Shown here in pieces: positions 42,034-50,998 of a stretch of 64,000 nt of DNA. The notes under the pieces are model-generated. The model had not been told where the DNA came from, made no database searches, and was given only the letters and a program-made list of their open reading frames with translations. The position numbers and the translations under genes are program-made. The DNA comes from Hamadaea sp. (GTDB lineage: Bacteria > Actinomycetota > Actinomycetes > Mycobacteriales > Micromonosporaceae), in NCBI RefSeq assembly GCF_013362815.1, contig NZ_JABFVK010000061.1, forward strand, positions 1-64,000. Reading direction: 5' to 3'. Every line of letters starts with the position of its first letter. Within the stretch, counting starts at the first letter, position 1.

Positions 42034-43869
42034 CTATCGGCCGGTCAGCCGGCGCAGCAGCGACCGCTTCTTCGGCTGTTCCGGAATCTCCGCGGCCGGT
42101 CGGTCGGCGTCGTCATCGGCCTCGTCGGCCAGCACGGTGTCGGCGAGGCGTCCGAGCTCCGGGTTCACGTCGGGGACCAGCCGGACGAGGTGGGCGAGCG
42201 ACGACAGGATCGTGACCGGCCGCTGCTGCGAGGCCTCCGTCGCCGCCAGGAACCGGCGGCCGACGAGCTCGCCGACCTCTGTGCGGCAGCCGGGATCGAG
42301 CCAGGCCGCGACCACCAGCGCGAACAATGCCGCCTCGGTCGTCCAGTCCTCGACGCCGTACGCGATCTCCGCGAGCACGGCCCGCTGGGCGGTGGTGTCA
42401 CCCGGCTCGGCGGCGAGTTCCCGGCAATGCAGGATGCCGAGCGCCGCGAACGTCTGCGCCGAGCGTTCCCACCAGCCGTCGGGGATGCCGGCCATCCGAT
42501 CGGGCACCGGCGGCGGATACACGAGCAGTCCGAGCAGATCGCTCAACGGCAGTTCGCCGAGCGGCAGCGCGTGGTCGTACGCCGAGACCGGGTCGGGCCA
42601 AGTCCCGGAGGCGAGCTCGGCGAGCAGTGCGGTGGCGCGAGCGGACGGCGGCGGCACCGCCGGGTCGGCCCGGAAGCCGGCGTACTGCCAGAGGACCCGG
42701 CCCGGGCGCAACGGCTGCACCATGTCCGGCGGTGGATCACCGGCGATGGAGACCGAGACGTTCGGCATCTCCCGCCGGAAGATCGCCAGTGCGCTCGGCG
42801 GCTCCAGTCCGGAGATGCCGATCTCGCCCTCGCTGTCGCGTTGGTCCGCCGGGAACTGGCCGAGCACGTTGATGCACGACGCGCTCGGCCCGGCGACGAT
42901 CCCCAACCAGGTACGCCCGTCGCAGCAGTCGGCGAGATCGGTGTGATCATGGCTGGTCTGCGGGGTGGTGCGGACGAAGTCCGACAGCGCGACGAGGTGT
43001 TGCGGATCGCCGTCGCGCTGGAACCGCAGCCGGTACGCCGTGTGCACGGCGCAGTCATAGGTGGGGTCGATCCGCATCGCGTCCTCGATCACCGACAGCG
43101 CCTCGTCGAGGCGCCCGGCGTCGCTGAGCCAGCTCGCCACATCGGCGTTGAGGTCCAGGTCGAGCGGGTTCTGTCGGCGTGCCTCGGCCATCACGGCCAG
43201 CGCGTCGGGCAGCCGGCCGGCGGCGCGGAGGGCGTAGGCGTACCAAACGGCGGTGAGCTTGGTGGGTTCCAGGCGGTACGCCGTCTCGCCCCACCGGGCT
43301 GCTTGGGCCGGGTCGCCTAGTCGCCGGCCGACTCCCGCGGCGGCGCCGTGCAGCATCGCGTGCTGTGGATGGGCGGCCATCACTCGGGTGGCCAGCTCCA
43401 GGTAGGCCGCGTTGGCTCGGCGTACTTCGGGGGCGGCGGGCTCGCCGAGTTCGCGCATCAGCGTCACGAGGACCTGGACGAAGGCGTCGGGGTCGACGCG
43501 GTCGCCGGGCAGTGCGCGTACCCAGCTCACGTCGGCCCACGGCTGAGCCGGGTCGAACGCCGTCGCCTTGGCCAGCAACGACAGCGCGCCATCCACATCG
43601 GACGCAGCGCGCAGGTGCGCGTGCGCGACGACCGCGCCGAGGAACGGGCGGTCGTCGAGCGGGAACAGGCTCAGGCCGCCGTCGGGACTCCGGGCGGCCA
43701 GCGCCGCGAGCAGTTCGTGCACCTCGGGCAGGCTCGGTGCGTGCGCGATCGCCCCGGCGAGATGGTTGGCGGCGTGGTGGAGGTCGTCTCCGGCGAGGGC
43801 GATCCGGGCCAGCGCCAGTTCGCCATGCGCCTCCTGGACGGGGTCGTGGACTCCTTCGGCTTGGGTCAC
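42034..43869 (-). CDS. Tetratricopeptide-repeat protein of unknown function
   Basis: A cytoplasmic protein of about 611 residues without signal peptide or membrane helices. The N-terminal half has repeated helical pairs of TPR type (HGELALARIALAGDDLHHAA, AARWGETAYRLEPTKLTAVW, GRLDEALSVIEDAMRIDPTY). The C-terminal half (about 330-590) is not recognised; it contains a WLGIVAGPSASCINVLGQF segment and ends in a lysine- and arginine-rich tail. GTG 43869 lies six bases after TACCCT (43881-43876), so it is probably leaderless. It is divergent from the SIS gene. TPR proteins mediate protein contacts; I cannot assign a partner. Confidence 0.75.
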   Translation of the reverse strand: MTQAEGVHDPVQEAHGELALARIALAGDDLHHAANHLAGAIAHAPSLPEVHELLAALAARSPDGGLSLFPLDDRPFLGAVVAHAHLRAASDVDGALSLLAKATAFDPAQPWADVSWVRALPGDRVDPDAFVQVLVTLMRELGEPAAPEVRRANAAYLELATRVMAAHPQHAMLHGAAAGVGRRLGDPAQAARWGETAYRLEPTKLTAVWYAYALRAAGRLPDALAVMAEARRQNPLDLDLNADVASWLSDAGRLDEALSVIEDAMRIDPTYDCAVHTAYRLRFQRDGDPQHLVALSDFVRTTPQTSHDHTDLADCCDGRTWLGIVAGPSASCINVLGQFPADQRDSEGEIGISGLEPPSALAIFRREMPNVSVSIAGDPPPDMVQPLRPGRVLWQYAGFRADPAVPPPSARATALLAELASGTWPDPVSAYDHALPLGELPLSDLLGLLVYPPPVPDRMAGIPDGWWERSAQTFAALGILHCRELAAEPGDTTAQRAVLAEIAYGVEDWTTEAALFALVVAAWLDPGCRTEVGELVGRRFLAATEASQQRPVTILSSLAHLVRLVPDVNPELGRLADTVLADEADDDADRPAAEIPEQPKKRSLLRRLTGR

Positions 43870-44006
43870 CCGGGCAGGGTAGAGGAATGTGACTTCCAGC
43901 GCGGGACCTGCGTGATCCTGCTCGCCCGAGTTGAGTCGGCCGTCATTTCGTGCAAGACTGCGCACAGATCGAGCATAAATTGAGCACGAAGACTCAGGGA
44001 GTGGGC

Positions 44007-45059
44007 ATGAGCGAGCGCGGCGTCGGCATGGCGACGGACATCGCGGAGCAGCCGGGCGTCTACGGTGCGCTGCTGGAGCCGGCGAGCGTACGCGAGATCG
44101 AGCGGGTCGCCGCCGCGATCGCCGAGCGCCGCCCGAAGCACATCGTGTTCACCGCCCGGGGCACGTCCGACCACGCCGCCCTGTACGCCGCGTACCTCAC
44201 CGAGATCCGGCTCGGCGTGCCCGCCGGGCTCGCCTCGCCCAGTGCGATGACGGTGTACGGCGCTCGCCCGGACTTCTCCGAGGCGCTCGTCGTCGGAGTC
44301 TCGCAGTCCGGCGGTTCGCCCGACCTGACCGAGGTGCTCAAGATCGCCCGGGAGCAGGGCGCGCTGACGCTGGCCGTGACCAACAACCCGAAGTCGATCC
44401 TCAACGAGACGGCTGAGCTGACCGTCGACGTGGCGGCCGGGCACGAGCGGGCTGTGGCGGCGACCAAGACCTACACCGCCGAGCTGCTCGCCCTGCTGCT
44501 GCTCGTCGAAGCGATCCGCGGCGAGGGCAAGGTGCCCGCCGACGAGTTCGCCCAGCTCACGAGGTTGCCGGAGCTCGCCGAGCAGACGTTGCGCGACGAC
44601 ACCCCGGCGCAACTGGCCGAGCGTTATCGGTTCGCCGGGCGGGTCGTCACCACCGGCCGGGGGTACGCGTACCCGACCGCCCGGGAAGCGGCGCTGAAGC
44701 TCATGGAGACCTCCTACCTGGCGGCGCTCGCCTTCTCCGGAGCCGACCTGCTGCACGGCCCGCTGGCGATGGCCGACCCCGACGTCCCGGTGCTCGCCGT
44801 CGTCGGCACCGGCCCGGGCGGGACCGCGATGTCGGATGTGCTCACCCGGCTCGGCGAGCGGCGGGCCGACGTCGTCACCATCGGCTCCGGCCAGGTGGCC
44901 GAGGCATCGGCCCGGCTGGTGGTGCCCGACGTCGACGAGCGCTACTCGGCACTGCTCGACATCCTGCCGCTGCAAAAGCTGGCCCTGGCCATCGCGCTCA
45001 GCCGGGGCGAGAACCCGGACGCTCCCCGCGGACTCAAGAAAGTCACCGAGACTCTGTAG
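44007..45059 (+). CDS. SIS-domain aminosugar-phosphate isomerase/deaminase (GlmS-C / NagB-II-like)
   Basis: A 350-residue protein of two SIS domains without the glutaminase half of GlmS. The first SIS domain shows VFTARGTSDHAALYAAYL and VGVSQSGGSPD, the second TTGRGYAYPTAREAALKLME with SGADLLHGPLAM. This layout fits NagB-II/AgaS-type deaminases, which convert glucosamine 6-phosphate to fructose 6-phosphate and ammonia, or a fructosamine-6-phosphate enzyme. ATG 44007 follows AGGGAG. It is 13 bases upstream of pdtaS but that gene appears to have its own promoter. I saw no DasR-type site upstream. Confidence 0.85.
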   Translation: MSERGVGMATDIAEQPGVYGALLEPASVREIERVAAAIAERRPKHIVFTARGTSDHAALYAAYLTEIRLGVPAGLASPSAMTVYGARPDFSEALVVGVSQSGGSPDLTEVLKIAREQGALTLAVTNNPKSILNETAELTVDVAAGHERAVAATKTYTAELLALLLLVEAIRGEGKVPADEFAQLTRLPELAEQTLRDDTPAQLAERYRFAGRVVTTGRGYAYPTAREAALKLMETSYLAALAFSGADLLHGPLAMADPDVPVLAVVGTGPGGTAMSDVLTRLGERRADVVTIGSGQVAEASARLVVPDVDERYSALLDILPLQKLALAIALSRGENPDAPRGLKKVTETL

Positions 45060-45072
45060 CTAGTGTGGTCGC

Positions 45073-46599
45073 GTGTCCACACTTCGCGATCTGGTCGAGG
45101 AGCACACCTCGCTCGGCCCGGACGACATCGACCACCTGACCCGGCTCGCCGGGGACTGGCAGTTGATCTCCGACCTCTCCTTCGCCGACCTGCTGCTCTG
45201 GGTGCCGGTCAGCACAGGAGAGGCGGTCGCGGGCGCTCCTTCGTTCCTCTGCGTCGCCCAGGTACGCCCGACGACCGCTCCCACGGCGTACCAAGATGAT
45301 CAAGTGGGCCGGATGGTGAGCGGACCGGAAGTGGCCCACTTGGCCATCGCCCGCCAGCAGGGCCGGATCTGGCGCGAGGGCGACCCGGTCTGGTACGGCG
45401 ACACTCCCGCGCGCCATGAGGCGGTGCCGGTCCGGCGGCGACGCGCGGACGGTGAGGCGAGCGAGGTGATCGCGGTCGTGGGCCGCGACACGAACCTGTC
45501 CACCGCGCGGACCCCGAGCCAGCTGGAGCTGAACTATCTGACCAGTGCGGACGACCTCGCGCAGATGGTCGCCGACGGCACCTTCCCGCCGCCGCGGCAC
45601 CCGGGCGAGACGACCAGCGCGCCGCGGGTGGGGGACGGGCTGATCCGGCTAGACGGCTCGGGGAAGGTCACCTACGCCTCGCCGAACGCGCAGTCGGCCT
45701 TCCGCCGCTTGGGACACGCTTCCCACCTCGTGGGCGAAGACTTGGCCGCCTTGCTGGGCCGGATCGCCGACGACCCGCTCGAAGGCTCCGAGGCGTCGGC
45801 CCGGGTGCTGGCGGCGCTGCACGGCGATTCCCCGGCTCGCAAGGAGATCGAGGTACGCGGAGCGACCGTGCTGACCCGGGCGCTGCCCCTGATTCCGGCC
45901 GGAGTGCCGATCGGCGCGCTGATCCTGGCCCGCGACGTCACCGAGGTACGCCGCCGCGACCGGGCATTGATCACCAAGGACGCGACGATCCGCGAGATCC
46001 ACCACCGAGTGAAGAACAACTTGCAGACGGTGGCTGCCCTGTTGCGGCTGCAGGCGCGGCGGGTCGACGCGCCCGAAGCGCGAGCCGCTCTCGAAGAGTC
46101 CGTACGCCGGGTGGCGTCGATCGCGTTGGTCCACGAAACACTTGCGATGTCGGCTGACGAGGCGGTCGAGTTCGACGGGATCGTCGACCGCGTGGCGACC
46201 GCTGCGGCCGAGGTAGCGGGCGGTTTCTCAGGCAGTGGCATCTCGGTGCGCATGCGCCGGGAGGGCAGCTTCGGCGTACTGCCGGCTGAGATCGCCACTC
46301 CGCTCGTCATGGTCCTCAACGAACTGCTGCTGAACGCGGTCGAGCACGCGTTCGCCGAGGATTCCGCCGACGCCGAGGTGGTGATCTCAGCTCACCGTTT
46401 CCGTAAGCAACTGCAGGTGGCGGTGGCCGACAACGGGCGCGGCCTGCCCGAGGACTTCGATCCGGCGGTCTCCAAGCGGCTGGGTCTCCAGATCATCCGT
46501 ACGCTCACCACCGGTGAACTTCGCGGCAGCATCGAGATGCGTAACCGTCCCGAGGGCGGGGCCGAGGCGCTGCTCGAGGTTCCGCTCACGAAGCGCTGA
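45073..46599 (+). CDS. pdtaS: PdtaS-type cytosolic sensor histidine kinase
   Basis: A 508-residue soluble kinase. A GAF-like domain (about 10-145) and a PAS domain (about 185-295) are followed by a HisKA_2 domain with the REIHHRVKNN motif (His310/His311) and a HATPase (LVMVLNELLLNAVEHAF, DNGRGLP). The whole matches M. tuberculosis PdtaS (Rv3220c), which works with the RNA-binding regulator PdtaR on antitermination and responds to copper, NO and c-di-GMP. No PdtaR gene is adjacent, as in mycobacteria. GTG 45073 lies six bases after TAGTGT (45061-45066), so it is probably leaderless. Confidence 0.93.
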   Translation: MSTLRDLVEEHTSLGPDDIDHLTRLAGDWQLISDLSFADLLLWVPVSTGEAVAGAPSFLCVAQVRPTTAPTAYQDDQVGRMVSGPEVAHLAIARQQGRIWREGDPVWYGDTPARHEAVPVRRRRADGEASEVIAVVGRDTNLSTARTPSQLELNYLTSADDLAQMVADGTFPPPRHPGETTSAPRVGDGLIRLDGSGKVTYASPNAQSAFRRLGHASHLVGEDLAALLGRIADDPLEGSEASARVLAALHGDSPARKEIEVRGATVLTRALPLIPAGVPIGALILARDVTEVRRRDRALITKDATIREIHHRVKNNLQTVAALLRLQARRVDAPEARAALEESVRRVASIALVHETLAMSADEAVEFDGIVDRVATAAAEVAGGFSGSGISVRMRREGSFGVLPAEIATPLVMVLNELLLNAVEHAFAEDSADAEVVISAHRFRKQLQVAVADNGRGLPEDFDPAVSKRLGLQIIRTLTTGELRGSIEMRNRPEGGAEALLEVPLTKR

Positions 46600-46634
46600 C
46601 CGGCCCGCTCAAGATCGCTGACCCCCCAAGATCA

Positions 46635-46699
46635 GCGCTGGATCACGGTTCGCGGTCGAATCATGGGGCAAGATTCGACCCGGAACCCTGATCCAACGC
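46635..46699. repeat. Intergenic palindrome, family C, copy 2
   Basis: The left arm (46635-46664, GCGCTGGATCACGGTTCGCG onward) and right arm (46669-46699) are imperfect complements. The sequence is related to copies at 14756-14820 and 55224-55290 (shared GGTCGAATC, AAGATTCGACC and ACCCTGATCCA). It lies 36 bases after the pdtaS stop and before the membrane-protein gene. Confidence 0.82.
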
Positions 46700-46739
46700 C
46701 AAGACCGACCCCCGCCAAGACCGACCCCGGAGGACGCGC

Positions 46740-48950
46740 ATGACGGCCAGGCCGGCCCGATGGCTGCCGCTGATCGTGGCCTTCCTGGCGATGACGGCGT
46801 TGGTGCTGGCGGCGGGCACGCCGGTCGCGGAGGTGGCCCGGTATTGCGCGTATGCGGTGTGGGCGGTGGTCCTGCCGGGGACGCTGGTCTACCGCGCGCT
46901 TCGGCCGACCCCGCGGACGCTGGTCGAAGACGTAGCGCTGGGCACCGCTGTCGGGCTGACCCTGGAGCTGATCGCCTGGGCCCTCTGCGGAGCACTCGAC
47001 GTGCGCTTCTTGTTGCCGGGGTGGCCGCTCCTCGTGGTCGCGGTGTTCCTGACCAAGCCACTGCGACGGCATTGGCGGCCCGCATACCCGGAGAAGATGC
47101 CGGTCGCCTGGTCGTGGTCGGTCGCCGCCATCGTGATCTTCTGGACTTACTACCTCTACGTGGTGTTCCTGGCCCGGAACCCGGTCCTGCCGACCTCCGA
47201 GTCCACCCGGCAATACCTCGATCTCGCGTATCAGCTGTCGCTCGCGGGCGAGGCCAAGAACCATCTTCCGCTGCACCTGCCCCAGGTCGCCGCCGAGCCG
47301 CTCAACTACCACTGGTTCGCCTACGCGCACATGGCGATGGCGTCCCTGGTGGGCGGGGTGGACCTCACCGCGGTGTCGTTGCGCTTCGCCATTCCCGCGC
47401 TCTGCGCGCTCACGATCGTGCTCACCGCAGTCGTCGGTGCGCGGGTGACTCGTCGGCCGTGGGCCGGAGTGGTCGCGGCCGTGCTCTTCTTCACGATCGG
47501 GGAGGTCAACTTCACCGATCCGGTCACCATGCCGTTCGGCACCCAGGCGACCTTCGTGATCTGGCACGGCATGTCGATGATCTACAGCTGGGCCCTGCTC
47601 GTCGCGCTGATCGGCGTACTGGTCACGGTGCTCACGGGCGAGGAGCGGTCGTGGCGCGGCTATCTGCTCGCGGCTCTGCTCATCGCCGCGTCGAGCGGAG
47701 CAAAGGCCAGCTCGCTGCCAGTGGTTCTGGCCGCGGTGCTGCTGGTCTTCTTCACCCAGCTGGTACGCACAAAGCAGATCCCCTGGCCGGTCGTCTGGCT
47801 CGGGCTGCTGGCCGCGGCGGGTCAGCTCTTCGCGACCGCAGTCCTCTACCGGTTCCACACCTACGCCACGAACATCGACGTCCTCGGCAGCCTCGGGGTC
47901 TTCTTCGATCCGCCGGCCGGCGAGCATCGGGGCTGGTGGGAGCAGTCGGCGATCACCGCAGGCGTGGTCGTGGCCTTCCTGGTGAACATGGAACTGCGGC
48001 AGGCGGGGATCATCCCGCTGCTCCGACGGCACCGTTTGCGGCTGGAACCGGCGCAGTGGCTGCTGTTGGGTGGCGCGCTCGGTGGCGTGGCGGCGTACCT
48101 GCTGCTCCGGCAACTCTCGGACGGCCAGCAGTACTTCGCCCGCGCCGGGTTCGCGTTCGGCGTGATCCTCTCCGCCTGGGGGTACGCCGAAGTCTTCGAA
48201 CGCGCCCAGCTGTCCCGGCGCGGCCGCTGGTATCTCGGCGCGTTCGCCGGCCTGGTCGCGCTGGCGACGATCGGGGTTCAGCTGGCCTTCGCCGGGCCGG
48301 CCGAATGGCGGCGGCCGTTCGATCCGGCCGTGCCCATCCTCCGGTGGATCGCCCTGCTGTCGGTGTGTGGCCTGGCGGGTTGGGTGATCTGGGTCAGCCT
48401 GTCGCTGACCCGGCCCGGGATGCGCGGCAAGGGCGGGCTCGTGGTGCTCACGGCGATCCTGGTCGTGGGGGCGCCCGGGCTGGTCATGGACATGGCGAAG
48501 TCGGCCCGTTCGCCCAACGGAGGCGCGTACTACAACACGGCTATGCCCCGGTCGCGGGTGCTCGCCGCCCGCTGGGTCCGCGACCACAGCCGCCCTTCTG
48601 ACGTGCTGGCCACCAACGTCCACTGCGGCCCCGTCCCGTACGCCGGGCGGTGCGATCCGCGATCGTTCTGGCTTTCGGCGTACGCCGAACGGCGGGTGCT
48701 GGTGGAAGGCTGGACGTTCGCCCCCCGGGTCGCCGGGGACGCCCTCACCCCGTTCTGGGATCAGGCTTTGCTCCAGCGCAACGACCGAGTCTTCACCGAT
48801 CCCACGCCGGAGGATCTGACGGCGTTGAAGGCCGACGGCGTCCGCTGGCTCGTCGCCGACTCCCGGTCAGGCGCAGTCTCGCCGGAGCTGGCGGCGTACG
48901 CCGACCTGCGGCACACCGAGGGGGCCGTCTCGGTCTACGAAGTGCGCTGA
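46740..48950 (+). CDS. Large polytopic membrane protein (GT-C-like)
   Basis: A 736-residue integral membrane protein with about 13-15 hydrophobic helices over residues 10-590 and a C-terminal soluble domain of about 150 residues (SRVLAARWVRDHSRPSDVLA, PYAGRCDPRSFWLSAYAERR). The layout (many helices, then a soluble tail with a tryptophan- and arginine-rich region) resembles GT-C-fold glycosyltransferases using lipid-linked sugars. I do not recognise the family, and the usual DD or DE loop motif is not clear. The ATG follows GGAGG. It ends tail to tail with the next gene (16-base overlap), which has a similar architecture. Confidence 0.7.
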   Translation: MTARPARWLPLIVAFLAMTALVLAAGTPVAEVARYCAYAVWAVVLPGTLVYRALRPTPRTLVEDVALGTAVGLTLELIAWALCGALDVRFLLPGWPLLVVAVFLTKPLRRHWRPAYPEKMPVAWSWSVAAIVIFWTYYLYVVFLARNPVLPTSESTRQYLDLAYQLSLAGEAKNHLPLHLPQVAAEPLNYHWFAYAHMAMASLVGGVDLTAVSLRFAIPALCALTIVLTAVVGARVTRRPWAGVVAAVLFFTIGEVNFTDPVTMPFGTQATFVIWHGMSMIYSWALLVALIGVLVTVLTGEERSWRGYLLAALLIAASSGAKASSLPVVLAAVLLVFFTQLVRTKQIPWPVVWLGLLAAAGQLFATAVLYRFHTYATNIDVLGSLGVFFDPPAGEHRGWWEQSAITAGVVVAFLVNMELRQAGIIPLLRRHRLRLEPAQWLLLGGALGGVAAYLLLRQLSDGQQYFARAGFAFGVILSAWGYAEVFERAQLSRRGRWYLGAFAGLVALATIGVQLAFAGPAEWRRPFDPAVPILRWIALLSVCGLAGWVIWVSLSLTRPGMRGKGGLVVLTAILVVGAPGLVMDMAKSARSPNGGAYYNTAMPRSRVLAARWVRDHSRPSDVLATNVHCGPVPYAGRCDPRSFWLSAYAERRVLVEGWTFAPRVAGDALTPFWDQALLQRNDRVFTDPTPEDLTALKADGVRWLVADSRSGAVSPELAAYADLRHTEGAVSVYEVR

Positions 48951-50665
48951 GGCACCCGCCAGTACCAGACCCCGCCGCCGGTCTGGGCGGGCTGCTGGAC
49001 GATGCCGGTGATCGTGTCGCGCATCGCGTCGGCGTGCGGCCCGCCCTGCTGGAGAACGACGCATTGGGCGCGCCAGTAGACGAGATCCGCGCGCGCGACG
49101 GTGAGCTGCCGAGGAGTCAGCTCCGGCGCGTGCCCGGTCTCCCGAGCGGTCATCACGGCGACGTCCATCGTCCGAAGTGGACGTCCTAACCGGCCCGCGC
49201 CGTCGTGATCCCGGCTGAAGTAGTAGCCGTTGGGTGAGGCGTAGCCGAGCTTCGCCGCCAGTTGCAGTCGCATCTGGTAGTGGATCACCCCGGCTCGGGT
49301 CGTGTCCCCGTACGCGATCAAGGTGCCGTGCTGCTCGGCACAGGACCGCCACTGACCCGAGCTGATGAACGCCGGGGCGGGTTTGGCGGCCGTCGCACCG
49401 AGCCCGCGCGGAAGGGTGGGGATCAGCGCCACGAGCACCATCGCCGGCCACGCCCAGCGCAGGACGCTCAGCCGGGCGGCGTGATCCCAGCTCACCGCGA
49501 GGAGCAGGCCGATCACCGGAACGGCGATGAGCGCCAGGCGTACGACGATGACGTCGCGGAACAGCGGGAGCTGGGCGACCAGCGTCCACGACCCCGGTAC
49601 GCCGATCGCCCGCCCGTGCCACTTGGGCAGCACGCCGAGGGACGCGATACAGGCGAGCACCGCGGTCAGGGCGGCACTCCGGACCCAGACGAGCCGACGG
49701 AGCCACACTGCCGCCACCACGGCGACGAGGATCAGCGGTACGCCGAAGAACGCGGCCTGCTCGCTCGGGTTCGGCGCGACCTCGGCCGCGGCCGCCGGAC
49801 TGCCCGCGATCGAGGCGCCGGCGTACGCCGTGAACGAGCCGAGGTCGGCGACGTACCGCCCGCTCGGCAAGCCGTGGTACGCCTCCGGCCCGAGGAACTG
49901 CACCCACAACGGGTAGCCGGCGATCGAGAGGGTCACCACGCCGGCGAGCACCACGCTGACGAGTGCGGCCTTCCACCGGGCGAAGACGATCGCGGGCCGC
50001 TGGACGGCGTAGAAGACGATGAATCCGCCGAGGCCGAGCGCGGCGAGGAACAGAGTCTCCTCGCCCAGCAGGATCTGCGCAGCGGCGACCAAGCCGAGTC
50101 CGGCTCCCCGCAACGGATGGGTCCACCATCGCCCGGGTACGCCGAGATTCAAGGTCAGCGCCACGAGCAGCGGCACGAAGAACTGAGCGGCGATATGCGG
50201 ATGCCCGTTCGCCTGCGACACGATGCCGGGTGCGAAACCGCAGAACAGTCCGCCGACGAAGGCGGCCGGGGCGGACGTGCCGAGACGGCGGCGGAGAAAG
50301 GCGTACCAGGCGATCGCGGTGCCGGCCAAGGCGGCGGTCGCGAAGATCGTGAAGCTCGCGCCCGGGCCGGCCAGCCGAGTCACCGGGGCGAGCAGTACGC
50401 CGACGAGCACCACCGAGGTGTTGCCCGCCAGATTCGCCGCGGTCGGCGTACCGAGGATGGGGGCGAGGAATGGATCACGGGCGTGGGCGACGGCCTGGGC
50501 GGTGTGCTGGAGCATCCATTCGAAGAGGATCTGATCTTGGGGATTGGTGGCCAGGAGACGCTGGCCGGGGTGCGCCCACAGACCCCGGAGAACTAATACT
50601 GCCGCTAGGACGAAGAACGCGACTGCCATCAAATCCGGCCAAATCCTCCGCACGAGTGTCAGCAT
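48935..50665 (-). CDS. Polytopic membrane protein (GT-C-like), convergent neighbour
   Basis: A 576-residue membrane protein with about 11-12 transmembrane helices and a C-terminal soluble segment (about 450-576) ending WYWRVPQ. The first loop after helix 1 contains NPQDQILFEWMLQHTAQAVA, with acidic residues at the position where GT-C enzymes carry their catalytic aspartate, and QANGHPHIAAQFFVPL follows later. It may be a lipid-linked sugar transferase or another envelope glycan enzyme; this is inference. ATG 50665 has no strong ribosome-binding site. Its 3' end overlaps the previous gene by 16 bases. Confidence 0.68.
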   Translation of the reverse strand: MLTLVRRIWPDLMAVAFFVLAAVLVLRGLWAHPGQRLLATNPQDQILFEWMLQHTAQAVAHARDPFLAPILGTPTAANLAGNTSVVLVGVLLAPVTRLAGPGASFTIFATAALAGTAIAWYAFLRRRLGTSAPAAFVGGLFCGFAPGIVSQANGHPHIAAQFFVPLLVALTLNLGVPGRWWTHPLRGAGLGLVAAAQILLGEETLFLAALGLGGFIVFYAVQRPAIVFARWKAALVSVVLAGVVTLSIAGYPLWVQFLGPEAYHGLPSGRYVADLGSFTAYAGASIAGSPAAAAEVAPNPSEQAAFFGVPLILVAVVAAVWLRRLVWVRSAALTAVLACIASLGVLPKWHGRAIGVPGSWTLVAQLPLFRDVIVVRLALIAVPVIGLLLAVSWDHAARLSVLRWAWPAMVLVALIPTLPRGLGATAAKPAPAFISSGQWRSCAEQHGTLIAYGDTTRAGVIHYQMRLQLAAKLGYASPNGYYFSRDHDGAGRLGRPLRTMDVAVMTARETGHAPELTPRQLTVARADLVYWRAQCVVLQQGGPHADAMRDTITGIVQQPAQTGGGVWYWRVPQRTS

Positions 50666-50766
50666 ATTGTGATTCGCGCCGCATAACCGGCCCAATGGTT
50701 CCGAGGGCTGAGACGGCGGCCACGGCATCTTGGCCATCGGCGGCCGGACATGGCATTGTGAACGAC

Positions 50767-50859
50767 ATGAGTCCCGCCACGCTCCGTTCCGTGCCGCTGA
50801 CTGCGCGGCGGCACGTCGACTACGGGCGTGTGCGGAGCGCCATCTGTCGGCTCGGCTGA
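50767..50859 (+). CDS. Leader peptide upstream of the sulfite-reductase operon (cysteine attenuation type)
   Basis: A 30-residue ORF with the sequence features of the actinobacterial "putative leader peptide" family: LTARRHVDYGRV in the middle and a single cysteine near the end (AICRLG). Ribosome stalling at the Cys codon when charged tRNA-Cys is scarce would change folding of the RNA before sir. CATTGT, seven bases upstream of the ATG, and the lack of a ribosome-binding site suggest a leaderless mRNA starting at this ATG. The recognition rests on pattern memory of the family. The location before sulfite reductase supports it. Confidence 0.85.
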   Translation: MSPATLRSVPLTARRHVDYGRVRSAICRLG

Positions 50860-50871
50860 GCGTCGCCCGAG

Positions 50872-50990
50872 GACTCCGTCTCGAGGAGTCACTTCTTGTC
50901 CGGGCGCGCAGGCGCCGGGAGCAATGATGCTTGATCGCGAATGATCGTCGCGATATTCGGCGTACAGCGCGCAATCCAAGCATCAGGAGG
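50872..50990 (+). promoter_or_regulatory. Structured leader RNA between the leader peptide and sir
   Basis: Downstream of the leader peptide are several hairpins: GACTCC (50872-50877) with GGAGTC (50885-50890); a CGGGCGC/GCGCCGG stem near 50900-50918; ATCGCGA (50934-50940) with TCGCGAT (50948-50954); and TGATGCTTG (50925-50933) with CAAGCATCA (50977-50985). The last arm ends at the Shine-Dalgarno AGGAGG (50985-50990) of sir. Alternative pairing could couple leader-peptide translation to sir expression. Confidence 0.6.
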
Positions 50991-50998
50991 ACGCCGCG

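Noticed and set aside
43870-44006. A DasR site upstream of the SIS gene
   Set aside because: No sequence close to the ACTGGTCTAGACCAGT-type consensus is present.
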